Shown here: positions 54,508 to 63,011 of the stretch, one piece after another
Numbering within the stretch: position 1 is the stretch's first letter
Layout: the number at the start of each line of letters is the position of its first letter
Translations under genes and position numbers: made by a program
Notes under the pieces: generated by a model
Told to the model about the DNA's origin: nothing
The model's database searches: none
Seen by the model: only the letters and a program-made list of their open reading frames with translations
NCBI GenBank assembly: GCA_017512555.1
Contig: JAFWFE010000050.1
Location: 1-63,011 of the forward strand
Direction: 5' to 3'
Source: Solobacterium sp.
Lineage (GTDB): Bacteria; Bacillota_I; Bacilli_A; Erysipelotrichales; Erysipelotrichaceae
DNA length: 63,011 nt

Positions 54508-55679
54508 GAATCCTGCAGGATAACCCGCATTCCTGGCATACGGAAGTCAATGCGTTCTTCCATGACGGCGAGTCTTTCACCATGGCTCTTCCGGAAACGG
54601 AAACCGGGAGTTTTTTCGCTGAACGTGAGTTTGACGGACTGATCGTTTCGGATGCGTATAAGCAGAAGATCTTACCGTACATGGACCGGCTGGACTCTAC
54701 AGCGGAATACGCGCAGGCAGTTGACTGTGTGATCAACCATGAGGGTGTACTCACCGGGTATAACACAGGTCTGTATGGTTTCCGGGATTTCTTGTTTGTG
54801 AAGGATATTCCGGTAAGGAAACGTACGGTATACCTGACGGATGACGGTGTAAATACAGCAGGATATGCCCGGGTGATCTCTCAATTGGGCGGCACACCTG
54901 TGGCGGGCGATGATCCGCAGATGATCAAAGATATCGCGGAACAGGTACAGGTGATTGTTCGTGCAGGTGAACAGGATCTGGATCTTGGGATGTTTCCTAA
55001 ACTGGAGACGGTGATCGATCTTGATGTGGAGAGATTCCGCACAAAACTGCTGTCTGAGGCGAAGCATCTGGACAAGAAAGCGTACGGCGGTCTGGAGATC
55101 TTTGTGCGTCAGATCTGGTCCGCGAATTGCTTGTTCCAGGGAAAAACGCTGGATCCGTTTGCGGCAGAAGAATGTGTGCGCGAAATGAAACGGAGACACC
55201 GGAATATCGTGTTGATCGGGATGCCTACATCCGGGAAGACAACCATGACTTCGATATTGGCAGAACGCCTGCACAAGCCGTATGTGGAGATCGACGATGA
55301 AATCGTAAAGAAGACCGGATTCAGTATCCCGGAATTGTTCGAGAGATATCAGGAAGAAGGATTCCGGAAGATCGAATCTGAGTGTATTTATGAACATCGT
55401 AACGATGACGGTGTGATCATCAGCTGCGGCGGCGGTGTGATCAAGAATGAAGAGAATCTGAAGTGGTTGTCCGAACGGGGATTGATCTTTTGGATGGACA
55501 GAGATCTGGAAAAACTGTTTCCAAGTGATACGCGTCCGTTAAGCAATTCCATGGACAGTCTTAAGGAAATGTACGAAGAACGGCGCCCGCTATACGAGAA
55601 GTATGCGGATGTCCGTGTCGACAACAATACCACGCTTGAAGCAACTGCGGAAGCGATTCTGGAGGCAATGACCAATTAA
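54498..55679 (+). CDS. aroK: Shikimate kinase fused to a degenerate shikimate-dehydrogenase-like domain
   Basis: 393 residues. The C-terminal part (about 235-393) is a complete shikimate kinase: P-loop LIGMPTSGKTTM (about 239-250), VEIDDEIVKKTG, FRKIESE and ISCGGGVI. The N-terminal part (1-220) follows the order of AroE: a start resembling the shikimate-binding region (DNPHSWHTEVNAFF), VSDAYKQKILPY (Lys55 at the catalytic-lysine position), AVDCVIN, LTGYNTGLYGF, and the AroE-type end YGGLEIFVRQ. Several AroE residues are changed: the Ser-x-Ser motif, the usual AVN and NTD (here AVD and NTG, Gly91), and the GxGGxx nucleotide loop (TDDGVNTAGYA). Dehydrogenase activity is therefore doubtful. Confidence 0.87.
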   Translation: MRIGILQDNPHSWHTEVNAFFHDGESFTMALPETETGSFFAEREFDGLIVSDAYKQKILPYMDRLDSTAEYAQAVDCVINHEGVLTGYNTGLYGFRDFLFVKDIPVRKRTVYLTDDGVNTAGYARVISQLGGTPVAGDDPQMIKDIAEQVQVIVRAGEQDLDLGMFPKLETVIDLDVERFRTKLLSEAKHLDKKAYGGLEIFVRQIWSANCLFQGKTLDPFAAEECVREMKRRHRNIVLIGMPTSGKTTMTSILAERLHKPYVEIDDEIVKKTGFSIPELFERYQEEGFRKIESECIYEHRNDDGVIISCGGGVIKNEENLKWLSERGLIFWMDRDLEKLFPSDTRPLSNSMDSLKEMYEERRPLYEKYADVRVDNNTTLEATAEAILEAMTN

Positions 55680-55681
55680 CC

Positions 55682-56974
55682 ATGAAAGCAGTGATCAGTG
55701 CCGGAAAAACAGGTTATACCAAGATCACGGTGCCAGGAAGTAAGTCCTGCGCGCACCGGGGTTTGGTATGCGCGGCACTGGCGGACGGTACTTCTGTGAT
55801 CCGTGATCTGCCGGGGAATGATGATCTTCAGGCGACACAAGAATGCCTGCGCAGGCTTGGGGCGGAGATACGCACAGAAGGGCAGAATACGCTCATACAT
55901 GGTGGCTTTCCGGCAGGCACAGGGATAGTACTGGACTGCGGTGAATCCGCCACAACACTGCGCTTCTTGATTCCTCTTGCAGCCTTGGGCAGCGAACCGG
56001 TAACCTTCACCGGCAGGGGACGTCTGTTGGATCGTCCGTTATCTGTCTATGAAGAAATCTTCCGCGAACAGGGATTACGCTTTGAACGAAGCGGGAATCA
56101 GCTGCTTGTGCAGGGACAGCTGCGTCCGGGAATCTATACCGCGGCGGGTGATGTGTCTTCCCAGTTTGTCAGCGGGCTGATGTTTGCGTTACCTCTGCTG
56201 GCAGGAGATTCCGTGATCGATCTGCAGGGAGATATCGTCTCCAGACCGTATATCCGGATGACCATGAAATATCTCAGAGAAGCCGGCATAACCCTTCATA
56301 CAGAAGAACACCGGATACTCATCCCCGGCAAACAACACTACCAGCCGGGTGAATATGCGATTGAGAGTGATGATTCCCAGGCAGCGTTTTTTACGGCACT
56401 GGGTGTACTCCACGGAACAGTGTATCTTCCGGAAATGAACCATGACTCTCAACAGGCAGACCACGCAGTAATTGATATCCTGCGCCGGATGAACGCACAG
56501 GTAACCGCAGAAGAACAGGGGTATCTGTTTCAAGAATCCTCACTATGCGCCGCGGAGATTGACCTGAAAGACTGTCCGGATCTTGGCCCTATCCTGTTTG
56601 TATGCGCAGCCCTGGCCTCCGGAACCACGATCTTCCGCAATACCGAGAGACTTCGCACGAAAGAAAGTGACCGTATCATATCCATGGCAGAAGAACTGAA
56701 GAAATGCGGGTATACTGTAGTAGTCAGAGAGAATGAAGTACAGATCACCGGTCATGATCATCTCCTGACGAATCTGAAACTCAGCGGACATCAGGATCAC
56801 CGTGTTGTCATGGCATTGAGTATCCTGGCGGCAGTAAAGGGTGAGAACATCGAGATTGAGGGTATTGAAGCCGTCAATAAGAGTTATCCGTCATTTTTTG
56901 AAGACCTGCGCAGTACAGGTACAGAAATATCCATCCTCGGGAATAAACCGTCAAACGAATTAGAAACAGGATAG
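55682..56974 (+). CDS. aroA: 5-enolpyruvylshikimate-3-phosphate synthase (EPSP synthase)
   Basis: 430 residues. TVPGSKSCAHRGLV holds the conserved lysine-serine motif, LDCGESATTLRFL the second, and ESDDSQAAFF and RLRTKESDRI further PEP/S3P-site motifs. The second motif differs somewhat from the common GN(A/S)GTT, as in many class II enzymes. It joins shikimate-3-phosphate and PEP. It begins 2 bp after the kinase stop, with no promoter between. MATE follows by 8 bp and may share the transcript. Confidence 0.95.
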   Translation: MKAVISAGKTGYTKITVPGSKSCAHRGLVCAALADGTSVIRDLPGNDDLQATQECLRRLGAEIRTEGQNTLIHGGFPAGTGIVLDCGESATTLRFLIPLAALGSEPVTFTGRGRLLDRPLSVYEEIFREQGLRFERSGNQLLVQGQLRPGIYTAAGDVSSQFVSGLMFALPLLAGDSVIDLQGDIVSRPYIRMTMKYLREAGITLHTEEHRILIPGKQHYQPGEYAIESDDSQAAFFTALGVLHGTVYLPEMNHDSQQADHAVIDILRRMNAQVTAEEQGYLFQESSLCAAEIDLKDCPDLGPILFVCAALASGTTIFRNTERLRTKESDRIISMAEELKKCGYTVVVRENEVQITGHDHLLTNLKLSGHQDHRVVMALSILAAVKGENIEIEGIEAVNKSYPSFFEDLRSTGTEISILGNKPSNELETG

Positions 56975-56982
56975 AGATAACC

Positions 56983-58359
56983 ATGAGTATTACAGAACTG
57001 AAAAACAGATATTTAGGACCGAAAGAGTTCTACGGCAAGACCGCGAGGATCGCTATTCCCCTGGCATTACAGTCCATGTTGATGAGCGCTCAGAGTACGA
57101 TCGATACCTTGATGGTATCGTGGATCGGTATGGTCAGTGCCGTTGGTACAGCTGCCCAGATCGATATTCTCTGCGGAAATATCAACTTTGGTTTCATGGG
57201 CGGTATTGGTATGTTTTCAGCGCAGTTCTTCGGCGCGAAAGATTACCGGAATCTGAAGAGATGTATGGGTTTCTGCCTGTTACTAGCGATAGGGAATGGT
57301 TTAGTCTGGTTCTTACTGGCTTCCTTGTTTGGAAGACAGATCCTGACGTTCTATATCAAGGATCCGGAAGTCATCCATTATGGCTTACAATATCTCTCCA
57401 TTTCCAGGTTTAACCTGATCGTTTCCGCAATCGGCTTCGGCTTCAGTACGATGTACAGGAATACCCAGCAGCCCAAGACAGCCTTGAAAGTATCCATATT
57501 CACTTCTTTGATGAATGTGAGCCTGAATGCCTTGTTGATCTTTGGTCTTGGTCCAATACCTTCTCTGGGTGTACGAGGTGCTGCGCTTGCGACTGTAATT
57601 GCCAACTGTTTATCCGGCATTGTCTTATGCACACACGCGTTTGTGACGAAACAGCCGTTTGTGGGAAGCTTCAAGGAGATGTTCTCTCTGGACCGGAACT
57701 TTGTGTTGCCGATCCTTGGCAAGATGTGGCCGTTAATGGTCAATGAGACGATCTTCGGCTTTGGTCAGACCTTGTTTGTGAAGGCGTTCGGTCAGCTGGG
57801 TAAAGTACAGATGGATGCGTACTATATCGGTAACCAGATCTTTAACTTATCCACGTTTATCATCTTCGGTTACGGCAATGCGATCCAGATCTTGCTGGGG
57901 ACATCCCTGGGTAAGGGGAAGATCGAGGAAGCTCTGCAGGAGTGCAGATATCATCTGGGACTTGGCGGGGTGATTTCGGCAGTGCTCGTGGTATTATTGA
58001 TGACTCTGGCGCGTCCGTTAGTCTATGTCTTCCATGTGACGGATCCTCTGACGATGGACCTGGCCGTAAAGATCATCTATGTGTTTGCGGTCAAGGTATC
58101 CCTGCGTATGTTTAACTTCATGATCTTCTGTATTCTGCGTTCTGGCGGGGATGCGAAGATCATCCAGTTCCTGGACGCGGGTCTGGAGTGGATGGTCGGC
58201 CTGACCAGCGCGTTTGCGTGTGTCAACCTGTTCCACATGAAGAATATCGCTCTGGTATTGCTGGTAACGCAGCTTGAGCAGTTAGTACGCATGATCCTGG
58301 GTATGCACAGGGTGAGACAGAATATCTGGGCGAAAGACCTGACAAAACTGGTAGCGTAG
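56983..58359 (+). CDS. MATE-family efflux transporter
   Basis: 458 residues with about twelve TM segments. LALQSMLMSAQSTIDTLMVSWIG and the mirrored second half starting near KMWPLMVNETIFGFG are the two MATE repeats. The family exports cationic drugs or metabolites in exchange for sodium or protons. It lies 8 bp after aroA, with an ATG preceded by AGAGATAACC only, so the coupling to the aro operon may be functional or accidental. The substrate is unknown. Confidence 0.92.
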   Translation: MSITELKNRYLGPKEFYGKTARIAIPLALQSMLMSAQSTIDTLMVSWIGMVSAVGTAAQIDILCGNINFGFMGGIGMFSAQFFGAKDYRNLKRCMGFCLLLAIGNGLVWFLLASLFGRQILTFYIKDPEVIHYGLQYLSISRFNLIVSAIGFGFSTMYRNTQQPKTALKVSIFTSLMNVSLNALLIFGLGPIPSLGVRGAALATVIANCLSGIVLCTHAFVTKQPFVGSFKEMFSLDRNFVLPILGKMWPLMVNETIFGFGQTLFVKAFGQLGKVQMDAYYIGNQIFNLSTFIIFGYGNAIQILLGTSLGKGKIEEALQECRYHLGLGGVISAVLVVLLMTLARPLVYVFHVTDPLTMDLAVKIIYVFAVKVSLRMFNFMIFCILRSGGDAKIIQFLDAGLEWMVGLTSAFACVNLFHMKNIALVLLVTQLEQLVRMILGMHRVRQNIWAKDLTKLVA

Positions 58360-58361
58360 AA

Positions 58362-58715
58362 ATGATGAAGAAACGTGAGTTCGTAATTATTCTTTGTATT
58401 ATAGGGATTGCCCTGGCGGGGCTGGGTTTTATGCGCTGGCGGGCAGAACAGAAGAAGACGGATACCATCCTGATCGTCTATCACGACAGGGTGATCCAGA
58501 CTTTTGACGCGAATACAGACGGTTTATATCACGTGGAAGGGGACTATGGTTCTCTGGATGTGGAAGTGAAGGACGGCAGGTGGCATGTGATCAACGAGAT
58601 CTGCCCCAATCATACGTGTGCTAAAATGGGCTGGAAGACCGTGGAGGATATTTTCCCGATCCAGTGTATTCCCAACGGGATCACGATCATGCCGGCTTCC
58701 TGGATGGAAGAGTAA
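58362..58715 (+). CDS. NusG domain II-containing membrane-anchored protein
   Basis: 117 residues. One TM segment at about residues 8-24 is followed by an extracellular NusG-domain-II-like fold (VYHDRVIQTFD ... GSLDVEVKDGRWHVINEICPNHTCAKMGW) with the conserved CPNHTC motif, and IPNGITIMPA near the end. These proteins usually neighbour Gx/HepS-I-like transporters, as here. The cysteine pair suggests metal or cofactor binding; function is unproven. The next start overlaps its stop by 1 nt (TAATG). Confidence 0.88.
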   Translation: MMKKREFVIILCIIGIALAGLGFMRWRAEQKKTDTILIVYHDRVIQTFDANTDGLYHVEGDYGSLDVEVKDGRWHVINEICPNHTCAKMGWKTVEDIFPIQCIPNGITIMPASWMEE

Positions 58716-59230
58716 TGAATATACAGAAGACAAAACATTTAACTTATCTGACGATGTTGTCCGCGCTGGCAATTATTTTGAACATTGCGGAATCGGTGTA
58801 TATCGGGCAGATCTTTTACATGGTGAGACTGGGACTGGCCAACATCATCGCCTTGATGGCTATCCGTCTGCTGGGGAAAAGAGATATGTTGATCGTGAAC
58901 TGTATGCGTGTGATCATCGGTAATCTTCTGCGGGGAATGATCTTCGGCAGTACGTTCTGGATCAGCTGCGGAGGAGTGGTGTTGTCCAGTATCGTACTGA
59001 TCCTGCTGGACAGGACGAATTCTTCTCTGATGTTTACTTCCGTGTTGTCGGCGATTGCGCATTCGGTGGGACAGGTAATCGTGGTCATGATGTTCTATGC
59101 TCAGCCGATGGTAGTGGCGATCCTGCCGTATCTTTTACTGGGAAGTATTCCTACAGGGATATTGACCGGGTTTATTGCGGAGCGTGTCCTGAAGCACATC
59201 CGTCCCCTGAAGATAACGAAATTTGATTAA
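58715..59230 (+). CDS. Gx transporter / heptaprenyl diphosphate synthase component I-like membrane protein
   Basis: 171 residues from ATG 58715 (TAATG overlap). Five to six TM segments; LTYLTMLSALAIILNIAES, the VRLGLANIIALMAI motif and LLRGMIFG match the HepS component-I/Gx family, which resembles ECF S components. A role in transport of a small molecule, or a link to quinone side-chain synthesis, is possible. The NusG-II neighbour is the usual partner. No prenyl synthase component II gene is in the window. Confidence 0.87.
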   Translation: MNIQKTKHLTYLTMLSALAIILNIAESVYIGQIFYMVRLGLANIIALMAIRLLGKRDMLIVNCMRVIIGNLLRGMIFGSTFWISCGGVVLSSIVLILLDRTNSSLMFTSVLSAIAHSVGQVIVVMMFYAQPMVVAILPYLLLGSIPTGILTGFIAERVLKHIRPLKITKFD

Positions 59231-59245
59231 AAAGAAAAAATGTTG

Positions 59246-59274
59246 TTGTGTTCGTTTTAGGTTTATGCTAATAT
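59246..59274 (+). promoter_or_regulatory. Promoter of the tRNA operon
   Basis: TTGTGT (59246-59251), 17-bp spacer, TAATAT (59269-59274), 16 nt before tRNA-Glu. Confidence 0.6.
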
Positions 59275-59290
59275 ACAAAAGCACATCAAT

Positions 59291-59367
59291 GGCGCGTTGG
59301 TGAAGCGGCTTAACACACCGCCCTTTCACGGCGGCATTCACGGGTTCGAATCCCGTACGCGTCACCA
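59291..59367 (+). tRNA. tRNA-Glu (anticodon UUC)
   Basis: Full cloverleaf: acceptor GGCGCGT / ACGCGTC, anticodon loop CTTTCAC with TTC, T-loop GGTTCGAATCC, discriminator A, encoded CCA at 59365-59367. Confidence 0.97.
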
Positions 59368-59404
59368 TTGAAAACAAAGTCCTGTAAAGGGACTTTTCGG
59401 TAAT

Positions 59405-59478
59405 AGGGGTGTCGTACAATGGTAGTACATCGGTCTCCAAAACCGCTGATGGGAGTTCGATTCTCTCCACCCCTGCCA
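59405..59478 (+). tRNA. tRNA-Trp (anticodon CCA)
   Basis: Acceptor AGGGGTG / CACCCCT, anticodon loop CTCCAAA with CCA, T-loop GTTCGATTC, discriminator G, encoded CCA at 59476-59478. It is co-transcribed with tRNA-Glu, 37 nt apart. Confidence 0.96.
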
Positions 59479-59486
59479 CGAAGAAT

Positions 59487-59504
59487 ACACGTAGAGATAC
59501 GTGT
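59487..59504 (+). terminator. Intrinsic terminator after the tRNAs
   Basis: Perfect 7-bp stem ACACGTA / TACGTGT, GAGA loop, C then T-run. Confidence 0.85.
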
Positions 59505-59558
59505 CTTTTTTGTTTATTTAGAAAATGGTACTTTGCGGATAATTCCCTTATGGAATGA

Positions 59559-59567
59559 TGCTATAAT
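59559..59567 (+). promoter_or_regulatory. Extended -10 promoter of the third BspA-like gene
   Basis: TGCTATAAT (extended -10), 45 nt before the ATG at 59613. Confidence 0.6.
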
Positions 59568-59612
59568 ATATATAATAAAATATTAATAATACAGTTCAGC
59601 CTGGAGGTCCTT

Positions 59613-62600
59613 ATGTTAAGACAGTCTAATCGCTTGTTATCCATAGTAATGGCTTTTTTCATTTGCTTCAATAACCTGGTTATGCCGGTAAATGCAGAGG
59701 GAGAAGATATTCCTGAAGCAACCGAAGAACCAGTAGTGGAGGTTGTGGAAGAACCTTCAGAAGAAGAGGTTCCGGAAGTAATAGAAGAAGTTATTGAGGA
59801 ACAGGAAGAAGAGAATATTTCTGAAGAGGAAACAGATCCTGAAGAAGAAACGGAAGAAGGTACTTCAGAAGGTGATTCTGAGAGCGAAACTGATAACGAA
59901 ATTGACATGCCTCGCGAATCAGAAGGAGAGATTACTGAAGAAGAACAATTAGCAGAAGAAATAACTGACAGCCCAGAGATAGCAGAAGAAAGCATAACTA
60001 TAGATACAGAAGAAGAACCAGAGTCAAATGACTCAAATGAAGAAGTGGCTGAGGCAGATTTACATGCATCATCTGGAATAACATACACAATATCTGGCGG
60101 AACTTTAACAATCAGTGGATCCGGATACATGGAAGATTATCACACTACCGATATATTGCCTGAGTGGAGTCAGTATTCTTCACAAATTACCAGAATTGTT
60201 GTAAAACAAGGCATTAAGTATATTGGCATGCGGTCTTTTTATAATCTTACTAATGTTACGTCTGTATCATTGCCTTCTGGTTTGGAAACCATTAATGCTG
60301 AAGCATTTAATAACTGTAGTAGTTTATCTTCGATAAACATACCTAACGGAGTTGATTTTATAGGAAGTAACGCCTTTTATGGGTGTAGAAGCCTTACTTC
60401 TGTTACTATACCTTCGAGTGTAACAATAATTGGAAGCGCTGCATTCTGTTATTGTGAAAAATTGACTTCAGTAACGCTGCCAAGTGGTTTATCTAGTATT
60501 GATTACGGATTGTTTTTCGGCTGCACAAGTTTAAACTCAATTGTAATCCCATATGGAGTAAAAAGTATTGCTGCACAGGCATTCTCTAGTTGTAAAGGAT
60601 TGAAGACTATAACGATACCAAACTCTGTCACAAGTATTGGTCCAAATGCTTTTATTGGCTGTTCTGGATTAACATCTATTACTATACCAGATAGTGTCAC
60701 AAGTATAGATGATTCTGTGTTTGCTGAATGCACAAAATTAGTATCCGTAACTTTGCCGAAAAACATTATCAGTATTGGAAAGCAATTATTTATCAACTGT
60801 ACTAGTTTACGGACAATAACAATACCTGAAAAAGTATGGCGTATAAATGAATATGCATTTTTAAACTGTAGCTCATTATCTACAATAAGGATACCTGTGA
60901 GTGTAACAACTATTGATCAAGCAGCATTCCATGGTTGCAATAATCTTAGAACTGTTTATTATGCTGGAAGTCAAAGCCAATGGAATCGTATAACTATCGG
61001 GGCTGGTAATGATAACCTTAAAAATGCGACCAGAATAACTATTGAAGTACAGAATACGATTGATGCGATAAATAGTATAGGTGAAGTTACTCTTCTGAAA
61101 GAAGCCGCAATCAAAAATGCGAGAGCATTGTATAACGGATTATCAGCTGCTCAAAGACCATATGTCACGAATTATCAAACATTGGTGTCTGCGGAAAACA
61201 GATTGTCAGAACTAAAAATAAACCAAGTAATTGGATTGATTGATGCTATTGGTGAGGTTACTTTGGAAAGCAGTACTGCAATACAAACTGCACGAACTGC
61301 ATATGATAAACTCACTTCATCACAGCAGGCTAGAGTAACAAATTACTCTGTTCTTGTGGCGGCAGAAGAAAGATTGTTTGAGATTCCTATAGAGAATGTC
61401 ATTTCATTGATTGATGTCATAGGCGAGGTATCATTGGACAGTGATGACCAAATAGGTTCCGCTCGCAATGCATATAACGCTTTAACAGAGGAACAGAAGG
61501 AATTAGTAACAAACTATCAGACATTATTAGACGCAGAAGAAACTCTGTCACAATTACAGGTTGACCATGTTATCAGCATGATCGATAGTATCGGAGAAGT
61601 GACACTGGATTCTGAGGATAATATCACTACGGTTCGTGGGGCTTATGAAAGACTGACAGATGATCAAAAAGCATTGATTACAAACTATTCGCTGTTGGAG
61701 AATGCAGAAGCTATATTAAGCGAATTGCAAATACAAGAAGTCATTACACTCATTGATAATTTACCTGAAGTTATCACCTTGGATGATAAAAATGCAGTGA
61801 TTGCTGCAAGGCAGGCTTATGAAGCATTAAAAGATAATCAGAAACAACAAGTTACCAACTTTGACGTGCTTGAAAGTGCAGAAGCCATGATAGAAAAACA
61901 CGAGACTGACAGAGCGGCGGCAGACGCAGTGATTTTAATGATATCAGCATTACCGGAAAATCTTGTGTTAGGAGATCAAAGTGTTGTTGAATCTGTCCAT
62001 GCAGCATATGAATCACTCACAGAAGATCAGAAAGCATTAGTAGATAATTATGATGTGCTTGTTCAGGCTGTGTTAACAATTGAAGAACTCCAGGTACAAG
62101 ACGTTATCGCAAGAATAAATGAGTTGCCTGAAACCATAACACTAGAAGATAAAAACACTATTGAGGGAATCCGCACAACTTATGACGCATTGACAGATGA
62201 TCAAAAAGCCAGAATAACCAATTATGAGACTCTGATTGCTGCTGAGGAAACTATTGCTGCCGAGGAAGAAGAACTAAGGTGGGGTGAAATCCTGGAAGAA
62301 GACAGGCATCTGGTAGAAAGTTCTTACGACATTCCAGATGGTATATGGGTTGCAGGAATACCAAAAGCAGTTGAGTATGACGGAACTAAAAAGACGACAG
62401 AATTCAGAGTTTATGACACCAATCTTTTAGTGTCAAAATCAAATTATTCAGTAGCTTATAAGAACAATACAAAAGCCGGCACTGCAACAGTTACCCTGAA
62501 AATGAAGGGAAATTACAAGGGCACTCAGATCATTAACTTCAATATCACTCCAGTTGATATCACAGAGGAAGAAGTTGTTCAGATCGATCCGATCTCTGCA

Positions 62601-63011
62601 CAGACAACAGGTAAAACATTAACACCTGTACCGGTATTGTACTGGAATGGTAAGAAACTGAAGAATAAAACGGATTACACAATAGACTATGGTGACTGGG
62701 ACAGAAAGAGTGCAGGCACATATGAGATCACAGTCAATGGTAAGGGTAACTATACCGGATCCAGAACCGTGACTCTGAAGGTCGCAGAGAAGGGAACAGA
62801 AGTTGCCGTATCCAAACTGTCTGTGACAATCAAGGGGATCACCTATAAGGAAGATATGGACTTCAATACAGATATCCTTCCTACATTAGTAGTGAAATAT
62901 GGTAAGTCAACAGTATTGTCCAGAGAGAATGGTGATTACACAGTTACAGATATTCCGGTAATTGACAGTATCGGGACTTATACGTTCAGAATCGTCGGTG
63001 ACGGAACGAAA
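59613..63011 (+). CDS. BspA-like LRR surface protein with seven helical repeats (3' end outside window)
   Basis: At least 1,133 residues, open to the window edge. CTGGAGG lies upstream of the ATG. Signal peptide (about 1-29, ending VNAEG), long Glu-rich stalk (30-150), LRR region (about 195-455), then seven repeats of about 57-60 residues (about 477-888) of the pattern VISLIDAIGEVTL ... ARTAYDALTDDQKALVTNY. The beta-rich repeats (TDYTIDYGDWDRKSAGTYEI) shared with the other two paralogues begin at about 907. The helical repeats replace the BIG2 domains of the first paralogue. A sortase signal cannot be judged because the C-terminus is missing. Confidence 0.9.
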   Translation, partial: MLRQSNRLLSIVMAFFICFNNLVMPVNAEGEDIPEATEEPVVEVVEEPSEEEVPEVIEEVIEEQEEENISEEETDPEEETEEGTSEGDSESETDNEIDMPRESEGEITEEEQLAEEITDSPEIAEESITIDTEEEPESNDSNEEVAEADLHASSGITYTISGGTLTISGSGYMEDYHTTDILPEWSQYSSQITRIVVKQGIKYIGMRSFYNLTNVTSVSLPSGLETINAEAFNNCSSLSSINIPNGVDFIGSNAFYGCRSLTSVTIPSSVTIIGSAAFCYCEKLTSVTLPSGLSSIDYGLFFGCTSLNSIVIPYGVKSIAAQAFSSCKGLKTITIPNSVTSIGPNAFIGCSGLTSITIPDSVTSIDDSVFAECTKLVSVTLPKNIISIGKQLFINCTSLRTITIPEKVWRINEYAFLNCSSLSTIRIPVSVTTIDQAAFHGCNNLRTVYYAGSQSQWNRITIGAGNDNLKNATRITIEVQNTIDAINSIGEVTLLKEAAIKNARALYNGLSAAQRPYVTNYQTLVSAENRLSELKINQVIGLIDAIGEVTLESSTAIQTARTAYDKLTSSQQARVTNYSVLVAAEERLFEIPIENVISLIDVIGEVSLDSDDQIGSARNAYNALTEEQKELVTNYQTLLDAEETLSQLQVDHVISMIDSIGEVTLDSEDNITTVRGAYERLTDDQKALITNYSLLENAEAILSELQIQEVITLIDNLPEVITLDDKNAVIAARQAYEALKDNQKQQVTNFDVLESAEAMIEKHETDRAAADAVILMISALPENLVLGDQSVVESVHAAYESLTEDQKALVDNYDVLVQAVLTIEELQVQDVIARINELPETITLEDKNTIEGIRTTYDALTDDQKARITNYETLIAAEETIAAEEEELRWGEILEEDRHLVESSYDIPDGIWVAGIPKAVEYDGTKKTTEFRVYDTNLLVSKSNYSVAYKNNTKAGTATVTLKMKGNYKGTQIINFNITPVDITEEEVVQIDPISAQTTGKTLTPVPVLYWNGKKLKNKTDYTIDYGDWDRKSAGTYEITVNGKGNYTGSRTVTLKVAEKGTEVAVSKLSVTIKGITYKEDMDFNTDILPTLVVKYGKSTVLSRENGDYTVTDIPVIDSIGTYTFRIVGDGTK
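61040..62275 (+). repeat. Seven helical surface-protein repeats (coding)
   Basis: Seven diverged units of about 170-190 bp sharing IDxIGEVTL, (A/V)RxAYxxLTxxQ(K/Q) and VTNYxxLxxAE. Diverged at DNA level, unlike the 69-bp array at 39402. Confidence 0.8.

Noticed and set aside
59291..59478. tRNA pair as attachment site of an integrated element
   Set aside because: No integrase, no direct repeat of the tRNA 3' end in the window, and the tRNAs have their own promoter and terminator.

Overview
The window looks like a low-to-moderate GC, Gram-positive Bacillota chromosome, most likely from the Erysipelotrichaceae or close relatives. The reasons are AGGAGG-type ribosome binding sites, an ECF transporter cassette joined to truA, a glmS ribozyme, tRNAs with encoded CCA, U-tract terminators after most units, and very large BspA-like leucine-rich-repeat surface proteins. 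The family-level assignment is an inference from gene style, not from a marker gene.

Layout. 1-2,751: the end of an S1-domain RNA-binding protein, then a leftward group (GNAT acetyltransferase, PAP2 phosphatase, AraC/GyrI-like regulator). 2,941-12,217: mostly rightward metabolic genes: acetyltransferase, C69 dipeptidase, a broken SDR gene, a GH1 glycosidase, an NfnAB-like flavin/Fe-S pair, an RlmI-type rRNA methyltransferase, and an Rpn-family nuclease with a translationally coupled tail-like small ORF. 12,888-18,045: an AT-rich block that looks acquired, holding a PLD-helicase-DUF3427 protein, a MutT-type NUDIX enzyme and a membrane-anchored FIVAR-repeat protein; this is a plausible defence or stress island. 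18,203-25,582: acyltransferase, C45-type hydrolase, ORF6N/PLD-like protein, Pr6Pr-like membrane protein, zinc-ribbon protein, PHP phosphatase, and a PadR-DUF2812 operon with paired operators over its promoter.

25,715-37,616 is core-like: ecfA1-ecfA2-ecfT-truA, a leftward metallophosphoesterase-WYL pair, larC, an AbrB-type membrane protein, the glmS ribozyme with glmS, then SagB-type oxidoreductase, a CPWC lipoprotein and a stand-alone FakA-middle-domain protein. 37,752-49,604 is accessory: a solitary SIR2-domain protein and two giant BspA-like proteins (about 2,067 and 1,478 residues). 49,675-53,210 holds a CPBP protease, a NAD(P)HX repair enzyme, a protein with a histone-H1-like tail and a small membrane protein. 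53,240-59,230 is the aromatic operon aroC-aroE'K-aroA, with an attenuator-like leader, followed by MATE, NusG-II and HepS-I/Gx-type genes. The window ends with tRNA-Glu, tRNA-Trp and a third BspA-like gene that runs off the edge.

The most interesting points are: a shikimate-dehydrogenase-like domain that has lost key residues and is fused to shikimate kinase; the aroC leader; terminator-like hairpins that carry or abut the start signals of the next gene (rpn, abrB-like, glmS, aroC); candidate leaderless genes; the Rpn plus tail-ORF pair; the AT-rich helicase/NUDIX/FIVAR block; and the BspA family with an expanded 69-bp repeat array, a shared C-terminal tail without LPXTG, and a gene-conversion-like tract.
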